Shown one piece after another: positions 1-7,638 of a stretch of 13,401 nt of DNA. Under the pieces are notes generated by a model, which did not search any database, had not been told where the DNA came from, and saw nothing but the letters and a program-made list of their open reading frames with translations. The DNA is from Lysobacteraceae bacterium. Its GTDB lineage: Bacteria > Pseudomonadota > Gammaproteobacteria > DSM-19610. Position 1 is the stretch's first letter. Each line of letters opens with the position of its first letter. Where the stretch lies: assembly GCA_020201295.1 (NCBI GenBank), contig JAIVHA010000133.1, forward strand, positions 1 to 13,401. The letters are read 5' to 3'. A program made the translations under genes and the position numbers.

Positions 1-1162
1 GGTAGTCACGTCGCAGCTGCTGACGCACCAGATCCATGAAGGCCGGCACCCGGTTGCTGGATAGCACGCGGTGGGGCACTACCCGAACGGGACTGGCCTG
101 CAGGTGTTTGAGCCGGTCCGGCGCGATGATCCCCTGTTCCGCCATCACCTCGAGCACCAGGTTACGTCGCCGGGTCGCACGTTCCGGCTGGCGCAGTGGA
201 TCATAATAGGAAGGCCCCTTGACCATGCCCACCAGCAGGGCGGCCTGGCCGGCATCGAGCTCATCCAGTGGCCGGTCGAAGAAGTGCCGGCTGGCCAGTC
301 CGAAGCCATGGATGGCGCGACTGCCATCCTGGGCCAGATAGACCTCGTTGAAATAGGCCTCGAGAATTTCATCCTTGTCATAGCGGCGTTCCAGCAGCAG
401 TGCCATGATCGCCTCGTTGGCCTTGCGCACCAGGCTGCGTTCACTGGTAAGGAAGAGGTTCTTGACCAACTGCTGGGTCAGGGTGCTGCCACCCTGTACC
501 ACGCCACCGGCACGCAGGTTCACCCACAGGGCGCGGCCGATCCCGCGCAGGGAGATGCCGTGATGCTGGTAGAAATCACGGTCCTCCACGGCGATGAGGG
601 TATTCACCAACAACTCGGGGAGATCCTCGCGACGTACCAGCAGGCGATCCTCGTGGCGTGCCGGGTGGATAGCACCGATCTGCAGGGGCTCCAGCCGCAA
701 CAGGCTTACCGGGTCATCCCCACGCAAGGCTTCCACTGACTCGAGCCGCTGATCGGAAAAACGCAGGCGCAACTGGCGGGCGGGTTCGTCACCGTCGGAA
801 AAGGAAAAGCCCCGGGTCCAGAGATGGAAGCGCGTGCCATCGCGGGACACTTCGCCGGGCTGTCGCAAGCTGGGTACCGCGTGATAGCCAAGCAGGTCCA
901 GCTCCCGGGCGAAGGCATCCGGCCCCAACTCCGCCCCGGTATGGAGTTCCAGCGGGCGCGCATAGACCTTGGCCGGCAGTGCCCAGCGCTTGCCCTCGAA
1001 CTGGCGGTAGACCTGGAAATCCAGCCAGGCCACGTAGGCCAGGCCAAGGAAGACCAGGACCAGCACCACCCGCCACCAGGGAAAGGCGAAGCCGGTCTTG
1101 CGGCGGCGCGACTTCCGGGAGGGGGATTTTTTTGTACTGGATTTCTTGGGTTTGCGTGCCAT
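1..1162 (-). CDS. mrcB: Penicillin-binding protein 1B (bifunctional transglycosylase/transpeptidase), C-terminus outside window
   Basis: Class A penicillin-binding protein that polymerises lipid II into glycan strands and crosslinks peptides at the inner membrane's periplasmic face. The 387 codons present show a very basic cytoplasmic tail (residues 1-25, rich in K/R/S), one membrane segment (about 31-47), a UB2H-like region (about 60-150), then the GT51 glycosyltransferase domain. That domain carries the EDRDFY motif with the presumed catalytic Glu at 193, GGSTLTQQLVKNLFL at 224-238, the RKANE...LLLERRYDKDEILEAYFNEVYL block (246-276), and the GQAALLVGMVKGPSYYDP block. The transpeptidase domain, with its SxxK/SxN/KTG motifs, lies beyond the left edge. 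The UB2H-like region favours PBP1B over PBP1A or PBP1C. The ATG at 1162 fits the expected basic N-terminus, but its upstream ribosome site is weak (only a GGACG). The frame has no internal stop. It is divergent from the NlpC/P60 gene. Confidence 0.95.
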   Translation of the reverse strand, partial: MARKPKKSSTKKSPSRKSRRRKTGFAFPWWRVVLVLVFLGLAYVAWLDFQVYRQFEGKRWALPAKVYARPLELHTGAELGPDAFARELDLLGYHAVPSLRQPGEVSRDGTRFHLWTRGFSFSDGDEPARQLRLRFSDQRLESVEALRGDDPVSLLRLEPLQIGAIHPARHEDRLLVRREDLPELLVNTLIAVEDRDFYQHHGISLRGIGRALWVNLRAGGVVQGGSTLTQQLVKNLFLTSERSLVRKANEAIMALLLERRYDKDEILEAYFNEVYLAQDGSRAIHGFGLASRHFFDRPLDELDAGQAALLVGMVKGPSYYDPLRQPERATRRRNLVLEVMAEQGIIAPDRLKHLQASPVRVVPHRVLSSNRVPAFMDLVRQQLRRDY

Positions 1163-1371
1163 GGGGTCGTCCGGCCGCCCCTGGCGGAACCTGGATGGAG
1201 GAAAGAATATACAGCAGGTTCTGGTGACAATGCATTGAAATTGCATTGGTTCGCCAGCTCGCATACTCTACCAGAGTCTGCCGGGGCTGACAGCCTCCAC
1301 TGCCACCGGTTTTCAAGAATCACCTGGCCATGGCCGATTACCCGGCATCCCTCCCGCCAGAGGACAACGCC
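1163..1371. promoter_or_regulatory. Divergent intergenic region with TGCATTG direct repeats
   Basis: This 209-nt region separates the divergent PBP1B and NlpC/P60 genes and should hold both promoters. Two exact TGCATTG heptamers (1231-1237 and 1242-1248) repeat with an 11-bp period, about one helical turn, the geometry of a direct-repeat operator. On the minus strand a TATATT box (1208-1213) sits near TTGTCA (1226-1231). The spacing of 12 nt is too short for a standard sigma-70 promoter, so promoter identity is uncertain. I see no RNA gene here. Confidence 0.25.
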
Positions 1372-1893
1372 ATGCGGCTCCGCACCACCACACACCACGC
1401 CCTTCCCCACCTGCTCTGGCTCGGCCTGCTGCTGGGTGGCTGCGCGCACCAACCTGCCACGGCGCCGACTGCGCAGCCGCCCGCTTCCACGGCCCCCGCG
1501 CCACAGGAACGGGCCCCCGCGTCCGGGCCACGCCGTTATGTCCTCGACGAGGCCCTCAACATGCTGGGCACCCCTTACCGCTACGGCGGCAGCAGCCCCA
1601 CGGGTTTCGATTGCAGTGGGCTGGTGTATTACAGCCACCTCCGGGCCGGCATCGAACTGCCGCGCACGGCCCGCGACCAGCGCACCCACTCCCGGCCCGT
1701 GCCGGGACGCCAGCTGCAAGCCGGCGACCTGGTGTTCTTCCGGCTCTCGGGCCGCAAGGTGGACCATGTAGGCATCTACGCCGGCAATGGCCGCTTCGTG
1801 CATGCACCTTCCTCGGGCAAGCAGGTGTCCATGGCCAGCCTGGACAATCCCTACTGGCGACAGCGCATGGTGGGGGCGGGACATTATTACTGA
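1372..1893 (+). CDS. NlpC/P60-family cell-wall peptidase, lipoprotein
   Basis: Predicted secreted lipoprotein that cleaves peptide stems in peptidoglycan (typically the D-Glu/DAP bond, family C40), as in Spr/NlpC. The 173-residue product begins with a basic, hydrophobic signal ending in a lipobox (LGGC) with the lipidated Cys at 24, followed by an Ala/Pro/Thr-rich linker (25-53). The NlpC/P60 domain spans about 56-173: the catalytic Cys81 sits in FDCSGLVYYS, the His in VDHVGIY is H132, and the third polar residue is probably H144 in FVHAP. The ATG at 1372 is preferred over an in-frame ATG at 1330 because an AGAGGA ribosome site (1359-1364) lies just upstream and because it puts the signal peptide directly at the N-terminus. 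Length and motif order are normal for the family. It is divergent from mrcB, a fitting neighbour, and ends before a REP palindrome that could end its transcript. Confidence 0.93.
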   Translation: MRLRTTTHHALPHLLWLGLLLGGCAHQPATAPTAQPPASTAPAPQERAPASGPRRYVLDEALNMLGTPYRYGGSSPTGFDCSGLVYYSHLRAGIELPRTARDQRTHSRPVPGRQLQAGDLVFFRLSGRKVDHVGIYAGNGRFVHAPSSGKQVSMASLDNPYWRQRMVGAGHYY

Positions 1894-1983
1894 TTTCAAG
1901 GGGAATGGCGCATTGCAGGTCCTTCGATCGCTGGCCTTGAACCGTGCGCCTGGAATGCACCGCAGTGCGGTTCGGCCTGGGCA

Positions 1984-2035
1984 CTGTAGGAGCGGCGCGA
2001 GCCGCGAATGTTCGCGGCTCGCGCCGCTCCTACAG
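1984..2035. repeat. REP-type palindrome, copy 1
   Basis: A perfect 25-bp inverted repeat (1984-2008 against 2011-2035) with only two bases between the arms. The arm starts CTGTAGGAGCGGC and ends GCCGCGAA. It lies between the convergent ends of the NlpC/P60 gene and the coiled-coil gene, so as RNA it would form a long hairpin from either strand and could act as a bidirectional transcript-end or mRNA-stabilising element. It matches the REP class common in gammaproteobacteria, and two more copies lie at 7275-7338 and 12437-12505. In this copy the middle of the stem is GCGA, against CTTG/TCTTG in the other two. Confidence 0.9.
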
Positions 2036-2076
2036 GAGGGATTCTGCAATGATTGGGTTTATGCAATGATCGGGTA

Positions 2077-3348
2077 CTAGCTTGACGGCATTTCGGAACC
2101 GTTCAACTCCAGGTACTTGGCTTCCAGCTCGGCATATTGTTTTTCCAGTTCCTCGATGGTGGCTTCCTTGAATTCCAGCAAGGCCTCCAGCTCCTGCACC
2201 TTGATCTCCAGCGTTTCGTCATCACCGCCACTGTCATCACCGGTATTGGCCTCCTTGCGCAGGCGATCGATATCCTGCTCCAGCTGCTCCAGGGTGGCAT
2301 CCTTGAATTCCAGCAGGGATTCCAGTTCCTGGATGCGCTGCTGGAAGACGGCGATATCCGCGCTACCTTTCTCCTCGGATGCGTCGTCCTGCTTTTCCTG
2401 GGTGTTGAGTTGGTCGCGAAGGCTCTGGTTCTCGTCCTCGAGCACCATGATGCAGGTGTTCAATTCCTTGTTGGATTTGACCACGTCATTGAGCATGTCT
2501 TCCAGGTCATGAGCCTTGCCGGCCTCTGGCCGTAACTGCTCCAGCATGGTCTGCAGGTTGCCGATGGTGGAGTGCTGGTCGTTCACCATCTCCTTGAGGC
2601 GATTCAATTCTTCAGGACTGGTGCCGGGGCCGGTGACCACACCTTGTTCCCGTGCCTGCTTGAGACGCTCGTTCTCTTGCTCCAGCACCTCGATACAACG
2701 CACCAGTTCCGTCATCTGTGTCTCGAAGGCATCCAATTGCGCCACGATGGTTTCCAGCTCGTCGATCTCACCCGAGCGCGATTCCAGCTCGGTCCGCAGG
2801 TTGCGCATGGCATCCTGCTGATGGCCGATCAGATCACGCAGGCGCATCATCTCCTTCTTGTGCAGGTCATCATCGGAAACCCGGGCATTGGCCGGCTCCT
2901 GAACATCCGCCTCCCCGGCTTCCGGTTCCGTTGCCTCCACCAGTTGCACGTCCTCGGCCTCGGTGTTATCTTCCGGTGCCGGACGAAACTCCTCCAGCAA
3001 CGCCTGGAAGCCGCCGTCCAGCTTTTCCTGGAAGGCCATGGGATCCCCTGCCACGGCCTGGGCATCGAGTTCCAATTCCAGGAAACGCCGACGCGCGACC
3101 AGCCAATCGGGTGCGCCCTCCCCACCGGCATGCTGTTCCAGAAGGGCCCGGGCCTTGAGGAGTTCATCGCGCAGGTAGGCCGCGTAGGACACACCACCCG
3201 CCTCGATCACCCCGTGCTCACGGCCCTGTAGCTCATGCAACTTCCTGGCCAGGGCGCGATTACGCAATATCAGCACCACCGCCACGATCAGCAGCACCAA
3301 CAGGAGCTCCATCCACAACAGCAGGGGCAACAGGCCCAGTTCGATCAT
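2077..3348 (-). CDS. Membrane-anchored coiled-coil protein with internal duplications, function unknown
   Basis: I do not recognise this protein. The 423 residues begin with an N-terminal membrane segment (about 5-29) and a short basic stretch (RNRALARK). A soluble region follows (about 50-125), then a highly acidic segment (about 125-160), then heptad-rich coiled coil to the end. Two tandem units of 81 residues are visible: 170-231 aligns without gaps to 251-312, ending in RCIEVLEQEN and TCIMVLEDEN. A second pair at 339-360 and 384-405 shares QELE(S/A)LLEFK(D/E)AT. The start at 3348 is chosen because GGGAG lies nine bases upstream; an ATG six codons earlier (3366) has no ribosome site. It follows the vWA gene by 45 nt and is surely cotranscribed with it, suggesting a shared envelope role, perhaps as scaffold or partner. 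The hydrophobic start with positive charges after it suggests the coiled coil is cytoplasmic. Confidence 0.85.
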   Translation of the reverse strand: MIELGLLPLLLWMELLLVLLIVAVVLILRNRALARKLHELQGREHGVIEAGGVSYAAYLRDELLKARALLEQHAGGEGAPDWLVARRRFLELELDAQAVAGDPMAFQEKLDGGFQALLEEFRPAPEDNTEAEDVQLVEATEPEAGEADVQEPANARVSDDDLHKKEMMRLRDLIGHQQDAMRNLRTELESRSGEIDELETIVAQLDAFETQMTELVRCIEVLEQENERLKQAREQGVVTGPGTSPEELNRLKEMVNDQHSTIGNLQTMLEQLRPEAGKAHDLEDMLNDVVKSNKELNTCIMVLEDENQSLRDQLNTQEKQDDASEEKGSADIAVFQQRIQELESLLEFKDATLEQLEQDIDRLRKEANTGDDSGGDDETLEIKVQELEALLEFKEATIEELEKQYAELEAKYLELNGSEMPSS

Positions 3349-3393
3349 GACCATGCGCTCCCGCATCGAGGCTGGATGTACAGGGAAAACATG

Positions 3394-5007
3394 CTATTTC
3401 CGGTCCTCGACTTCGTCTTCATCCTCATCCCCGTCCTCTCCCTGCGTGGCAGCCGCGGCAGCCTTTTTCTTGCGCCGCGCCAGGAACCACCAGACACCGC
3501 CACCCACCAGGGCCAGCAGGAGGTTCACGCCAAAGAACACGCCCAGGATCATGCCCAGGCTGCTGCCCTTTTCTTGCGGTTCCTCGATCAGCACCTCTTC
3601 CTCCAGCTGGGGAGCCGGTTCCCCGGCTTCCGGCTCGGGAACAGGCTCCGGCTCCGTTACTGGTTCCGGCTCGGGTTCGGGAAGGGCTTCCGCGGGTGGT
3701 GCCAACACCTTGAAATAGGCGGAACGACTGCGCTCGAAGGTGGGACTGCGGGCAATCACCCGCAGGTTGTGGTCACCCGGCTTGCGGAAGGTGAGCAGGT
3801 TGGTGTGGATGCCATCACCGGCCTCGCGATCACCCACCTCTCCCAGGTCCAGCATGGGGAAGATGTCGGACACCACACCATCGGGTTCGGTGATCTCGAT
3901 CAGGAATTCGGTATTGCTCAGCATGGCTTCCGTGGTCACCCGTTCACCATCCCGCTCCAGCCAGCTTTCGATGGCTGTCTGGCTGCCGGCAGGTACTTCG
4001 CCACCACGCAGGTTGGTGCCCATGGACAGGTTGGTGACGATATAGGCGCGGTTGTTGCCGGCACTGAACAGCAACTTCCAGCGTCCCTGTTCCGGCTTGC
4101 GCAGGGTAATCATGTCAAAGTGCTCGGAGATGAACCATTTCAGCTCATCCCCGGCATCCTCGGTGGAAACTTGCTTGCCTGAAGGGGTCTCGAGAAAGAT
4201 GCTCACATCGGCGCGCTCCTTGGAGGCGACGATGGTGACTTCCTTTATGGAACCGTCCACCATGAACTCGCCACCTTCCATGGGCAGCATGTCCGGCGCC
4301 TTGGCGCTTTCGAAGATGGCGCTGAATACTTCGTGCAAATCACGGTCGGTCCTGGCGAGTCGATACAGACCACCCGTGCCATCGGCCAGTTGTTGCAACA
4401 TCACCTGGTCGGAGCCTTCCGTGAAGGCGATGGTATAGACCTTGATGCCATCGGCCTTCAACTGATCGAGGGTCTCTCCGACCACCAGCCCGCCAAGACG
4501 CTCTTCCTCGAGATCATCCCCCACGTCCATGAGTCCGTCGGTCATCAGGATCAGGATCTGTTCCCGTTGCGGGTCCTCCCGCCGCTGCAACATCTCCTGG
4601 CCCTTGAGCAGGGCGGCGTGCAGATTGGTGAATACCCCTCGGGAGGAAATCCGGTCCGTGGAGGCGAGGGCCTTGTCTTCCGCCTCGCCTTCCAGCGGGG
4701 TCAGAAACTGCACCGGGTAGCCGGCATCACTGAAGCTGACCAGTCCGACCCGGTCTTCGGGGCCCAGCAGGGACATGAACAGACGCGCCGCCGGTACGCG
4801 CAGCTTCTTGGGATCGGTCCAGCGCATGCTGCCGGAGCTGTCCATGAGCAGCACGGCATCGATGCCGGTCTTGCCGCCGGCGGGTTGCGCCCACAGACCG
4901 GCACTGCACAAGCCGAGCAGTGCTACCAACAGGATCGGCAGCTGCCGCCTGGCACGGGCCCACGCGTGGACAAAGGGGAAGTGGCGGTGGTCAACGCTCC
5001 GATTCAT
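3394..5007 (-). CDS. Membrane-anchored von Willebrand factor A domain protein
   Basis: Exported 537-residue protein. It has a long basic n-region and a hydrophobic signal (about 23-40, cleavage likely after GLWA). A vWA domain follows (about 48-235) with a complete MIDAS metal site: D56-x-S58-x-S60 in DSSGSM, T127 in GVFTNL, and D157 in MTDG. Next come about 200 residues of beta-rich sequence (240-435), perhaps Ig-like folds, then a Pro/Glu-rich spacer of PEPEPEP type (about 437-482), one C-terminal membrane helix (about 484-510) and a very short cytoplasmic tail of lysines followed by acidic residues. The domain would thus face the periplasm and bind a protein ligand through a divalent metal. 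The ATG at 5007 has AAGGA at a good distance. The coiled-coil gene follows at once. It is not a chelatase or BatA/BatB gene as far as I can see, since no MoxR ATPase lies nearby. The precise role is unknown. Confidence 0.9.
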   Translation of the reverse strand: MNRSVDHRHFPFVHAWARARRQLPILLVALLGLCSAGLWAQPAGGKTGIDAVLLMDSSGSMRWTDPKKLRVPAARLFMSLLGPEDRVGLVSFSDAGYPVQFLTPLEGEAEDKALASTDRISSRGVFTNLHAALLKGQEMLQRREDPQREQILILMTDGLMDVGDDLEEERLGGLVVGETLDQLKADGIKVYTIAFTEGSDQVMLQQLADGTGGLYRLARTDRDLHEVFSAIFESAKAPDMLPMEGGEFMVDGSIKEVTIVASKERADVSIFLETPSGKQVSTEDAGDELKWFISEHFDMITLRKPEQGRWKLLFSAGNNRAYIVTNLSMGTNLRGGEVPAGSQTAIESWLERDGERVTTEAMLSNTEFLIEITEPDGVVSDIFPMLDLGEVGDREAGDGIHTNLLTFRKPGDHNLRVIARSPTFERSRSAYFKVLAPPAEALPEPEPEPVTEPEPVPEPEAGEPAPQLEEEVLIEEPQEKGSSLGMILGVFFGVNLLLALVGGGVWWFLARRKKKAAAAATQGEDGDEDEDEVEDRK

Positions 5008-5164
5008 GCCGGGATATCCTTATAACCATTTGATTCAGTGTTAAATCACGTCACCGGAAGCCGCCAGCGGGTGGGCTCCCGGCCCGCACCTGGTCTCTAT
5101 AGCGACCGACATCAGAAGCAATTTAGATTCAAATGGTTACTTGGGAACCCCGGTAGCCTCCGGT
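5008..5164. promoter_or_regulatory. Leader of the vWA gene with an 11-bp inverted repeat
   Basis: This 157-nt gap separates the methyltransferase stop from the vWA start, both on the minus strand, and probably contains a promoter for the vWA/coiled-coil pair. TAACCATTTGA (5023-5033) recurs as its exact reverse complement at 5129-5139, with 95 nt between. The two flanks are AT-rich, unlike the surroundings. A TATAGA hexamer is readable on the minus strand near 5097-5102, without a convincing -35 box. Confidence 0.3.
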
Positions 5165-5815
5165 TCACTGGATCCGGTAGGCCTTTTCTTCCAGGCGGCT
5201 GAGGCCGCGGGCCTGGAAACGGGGATTTTCGGCCAGGATGGATTGCTGGAACAGGCGCGTTACCTGGCGCCGCCCCGCGAAAAGGGTACGCACTTCCGAC
5301 TCGCTCACCGAAAAGGGTGGGCCGTCCATTTCCTGCTGGGGATATTCCAGGGTGACCAGCAAGGTGGGCGTGGTGACGGGCAACAGGCGGATGGACTGTT
5401 CGGCATAGCGCTGACGCATGGCGGGTGGCAGTGCGATCAAGGAGGCGCGATCGTAGGTGGCACCGACAGCAGCCAGATCCCCGGGCTGCAGATCGAAGTA
5501 ATCACCACACAGGATCACCAGTCCCTCATATTCCCAGCGGGTGAAGGGCCCCTGTGTCGTCTGGACCGCGGCCAGCCCGTTCTCCTTGAAAAAAGCCTCC
5601 ACGGCGATGGCGCTGATTTCCACTCCCAGTACCGGATGGCCCTGCTCGCGCAGCCAGAGCAGATCACGACTCTTGCCACACAGGGGTACGAACACGGTGC
5701 TGCCGGCCGCCGCCCCGGTTTGCGCCCAGAAGTTCTGCAGGTGAAGATTGATCTCCTCCTGGTGAAATCCGATCTCGCTATTGCGCCAGCGGGCATGCCA
5801 GAAATCCGGGTCCAT
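5165..5815 (-). CDS. tpm: Thiopurine S-methyltransferase family SAM-dependent methyltransferase
   Basis: A 216-residue cytosolic methyltransferase of the TPMT family, which transfers methyl from S-adenosylmethionine to thiols. Bacterial members also methylate selenite and tellurite species to volatile forms. The family signatures are visible: MDPDFWHARW at the start, IGFHQEE (about 15-21), the SAM-binding VPLCGKSRDLLWLREQGHPVLGVE block (43-66), and CGDYFDL (103-109). Length equals the family norm. The start lies two bases after the cysG stop, so the pair is translated from one message. With cysG the enzyme shares use of SAM. Its natural substrate here is unknown; a role with reduced sulfur or selenium compounds is inference from the sulfur-oxidiser setting. 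Confidence 0.93.
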   Translation of the reverse strand: MDPDFWHARWRNSEIGFHQEEINLHLQNFWAQTGAAAGSTVFVPLCGKSRDLLWLREQGHPVLGVEISAIAVEAFFKENGLAAVQTTQGPFTRWEYEGLVILCGDYFDLQPGDLAAVGATYDRASLIALPPAMRQRYAEQSIRLLPVTTPTLLVTLEYPQQEMDGPPFSVSESEVRTLFAGRRQVTRLFQQSILAENPRFQARGLSRLEEKAYRIQ

Positions 5816-5817
5816 GA

Positions 5818-7230
5818 TTATTTCTCACTCCAGGCGGCGCCACTGTCCGTGGGGCGGAACCAGTCGAGCTTGTCGTGCAGGCGCACCACTTCGCCGACGA
5901 TGATCAGGGTCGGCGGCTTGAGCTCACTCTTTTGCACATCATCCGGCAGGCTTTTCAGGGTACTGATGATCACCCGCTGGTGCTGGGTGGTGCCCTGCTG
6001 CACCAGGGCCACCGGGGTGTCCGCGGACAGGCCGTGGGCGACCAGTTCCTTCGACAGGATGGGCACCCCGTGCAGGCCCATGTAGAACACCACCGTCTGG
6101 TTTGGATGGGCCAGCGCCTTCCAGTTGAGATTGACGCTGCCGTCCTTGAGATTACCGGTAACGAACACGCAGGACTGGGCGTAATCGCGGTGGGTAAGCG
6201 GGATGCCGGCATAGCTGGAGCAACCCGAGGCGGCGGTAATACCAGGCACCACCTGGAAGGGAATGCCCTCTTCCATCAATTCCTCGATCTCCTCGCCGCC
6301 ACGGCCGAAGATGAAGGGATCCCCTCCCTTGAGTCGCACCACCCGTTTGCCTTCCTTGGCCAGCCTCACCAGCAGCTGGTTGATGCCTTCCTGGGTCAGG
6401 GTGTGCTTGTCGCGTTCCTTGCCCACGTAGATGCGCTCGGCATCACGACGCGCCAGGTCGAGAATGGGCGGCGCTACCAGCCGATCATAGACAATGACAT
6501 CGGCCTGCTGCAGCAGGCGCAGAGCACGGAAGGTGAGTAAGTCCGGGTCGCCGGGACCAGCGCCCACCAGGTACACCTCGCCCTGGAATTGCGGCAGTTC
6601 GGCACCGGCGATCGCCTTTTCCAGGGCCTGCTCCGCATCGCCGTCGCGACCGGCGAACAGCAATTCGGCAATGGGTCCCTCGAGGATATGTTCCCAGAAA
6701 TGACGCCGCTCCTCGGTGGTGGCAAAACGTTCCTGTACCCGGCTGCGAAAGCCATCCACCATGCGCGCCAGGCGCCCGTAGGCGGATGGAATATAGGTTT
6801 CCAGGCGGGCGCGCAACAGGCGCGCCAGCACCGGTGAGGCGCCACCAGTGGACACGGCCACCTGGATGGGCTCGCGGTTGATCACCGAGGGCACGATGAA
6901 GCTGCCCAACTCGGGCTGGTCCACCACGTTGACGGGGATGTTGCGGGCCCGAGCCAGTTCGGCGATGCGCCGGTTCACACCGTCGTCATCGGTGCCGGCG
7001 ATCACCAGCGCCTTGCCCTCCACATCGGCATCGGCAAAGACGCGTGCCTCGTGGCGCAATTCACCGGCCGCCACGCGCCGTTCCAGGGACGGGGCCAGCG
7101 TGGGGGTGACCAGGGTCACGTGGGCACCCGCCTCCAGCAACATGGCCGCCTTGCGGGCCGCCACGGCACCGCCGCCCACCACCAGGCAATCGCGGTCGCG
7201 CAGATCAAGAAATACGGGGAAGAACTTCAC
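5818..7230 (-). CDS. cysG: Siroheme synthase (uroporphyrinogen-III methyltransferase / precorrin-2 dehydrogenase / ferrochelatase)
   Basis: Trifunctional 470-residue enzyme making siroheme from uroporphyrinogen III. The N-terminal half (about 1-210) is the NAD-dependent dehydrogenase/ferrochelatase: the Rossmann VVGGGAVAARK (17-27) and the presumed catalytic Asp104 in NVVDQPE are present. The C-terminal half (about 217-458) is the SAM uroporphyrinogen methyltransferase: VGAGPGDPDLLT (222-233), YDRLV (248-252), VVRLKGGDPFIFGRGGEE (297-314) and GITAASGCSSYAGIPLTHRDYAQS. Length and order match E. coli CysG. The Ser128 known to be phosphorylated in the enteric enzyme is Thr here (STGGASPV, 127-134). 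The start is GTG, set by a strong AGGAG six bases upstream. Siroheme serves assimilatory sulfite reductase and also DsrAB; given the DsrS-like gene upstream, the latter is a tempting use. A REP hairpin lies between it and grxC. Confidence 0.97.
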   Translation of the reverse strand: MKFFPVFLDLRDRDCLVVGGGAVAARKAAMLLEAGAHVTLVTPTLAPSLERRVAAGELRHEARVFADADVEGKALVIAGTDDDGVNRRIAELARARNIPVNVVDQPELGSFIVPSVINREPIQVAVSTGGASPVLARLLRARLETYIPSAYGRLARMVDGFRSRVQERFATTEERRHFWEHILEGPIAELLFAGRDGDAEQALEKAIAGAELPQFQGEVYLVGAGPGDPDLLTFRALRLLQQADVIVYDRLVAPPILDLARRDAERIYVGKERDKHTLTQEGINQLLVRLAKEGKRVVRLKGGDPFIFGRGGEEIEELMEEGIPFQVVPGITAASGCSSYAGIPLTHRDYAQSCVFVTGNLKDGSVNLNWKALAHPNQTVVFYMGLHGVPILSKELVAHGLSADTPVALVQQGTTQHQRVIISTLKSLPDDVQKSELKPPTLIIVGEVVRLHDKLDWFRPTDSGAAWSEK

Positions 7231-7274
7231 GTGTTACTCCTGTTGCCAGCGATCGCAATCAATGCAAAAAAGTT

Positions 7275-7338
7275 CCTGTAGGAGCGGCCTTGGCCGCGAA
7301 CAGCCGCGACACCCCCATTCGCGGCCAAGGCCGCTCCT
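7275..7338. repeat. REP-type palindrome, copy 2
   Basis: The arms 7275-7300 and 7318-7338 pair over 21 perfect bases (CCTGTAGGAGCGGCCTTGGC... against ...GCCAAGGCCGCTCCT), with a 17-nt loop that starts CAG and contains CACCCC. The right arm then diverges to GCGGCAGG, where copy 1 keeps ACAGG. It lies between grxC and cysG on the shared minus-strand message, where it could cause partial termination or protect upstream mRNA. Confidence 0.88.
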
Positions 7339-7375
7339 GCGGCAGGTCCAGTGTCGCACTTTTCCGGAATGTCCA

Positions 7376-7636
7376 TTATTCCATGGCCAGCAAGGGATCC
7401 AGGCCACCTTCGAAATCCAGGTCCACCAGGTCATCGTAGCCACCCACATGACGCTCGCCGATGAAGATCTGCGGCACCGTGTCGCGGTGGGTAAGGTCCA
7501 TCAACTCGTCCCCCTTGGTGGGATCTTCATCGACACGAATCTTGTCGATGTGGATAACCCCCTTGCGGCGCAGCAATTCTTCGGCGCGTATGCAGTAAGG
7601 GCAGCTCGCGGTACAGTACATCAATATCTTCGGCAT
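7376..7636 (-). CDS. grxC: Glutaredoxin (GrxC type)
   Basis: An 86-residue dithiol glutaredoxin that reduces disulfides and glutathione mixed disulfides with glutathione in the cytosol. The active site CPYC is at residues 12-15, the cis-proline motif TVPQIFI at 53-59, and the glutathione-binding GGYDDL at 65-70. Length is that of GrxC. The start is ambiguous between two adjacent ATG codons: the first (7639) overlaps the stop of the preceding gene as TGATG, the second (7636) gives the usual MPKI... beginning. The overlap shows translational coupling. In many gammaproteobacteria grxC precedes secB; here the coupled neighbour upstream is instead an unrecognised protein behind a DsrS-like gene, so a thiol-redox job in sulfur metabolism is possible, though this is inference. 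Confidence 0.93.
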   Translation of the reverse strand: MPKILMYCTASCPYCIRAEELLRRKGVIHIDKIRVDEDPTKGDELMDLTHRDTVPQIFIGERHVGGYDDLVDLDFEGGLDPLLAME

Positions 7637-7638
7637 CA

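Noticed and set aside
706..2049. Open frame of 447 codons on the minus strand
   Set aside because: It overlaps PBP1B in another frame and runs antisense through the NlpC/P60 gene and the REP palindrome; no domain is seen.
3235..4182. Long plus-strand frames opposite the vWA and coiled-coil genes
   Set aside because: Their products are Gln/His/Ser-rich shadows; the minus-strand frames carry a signal peptide, complete MIDAS motif and heptads.
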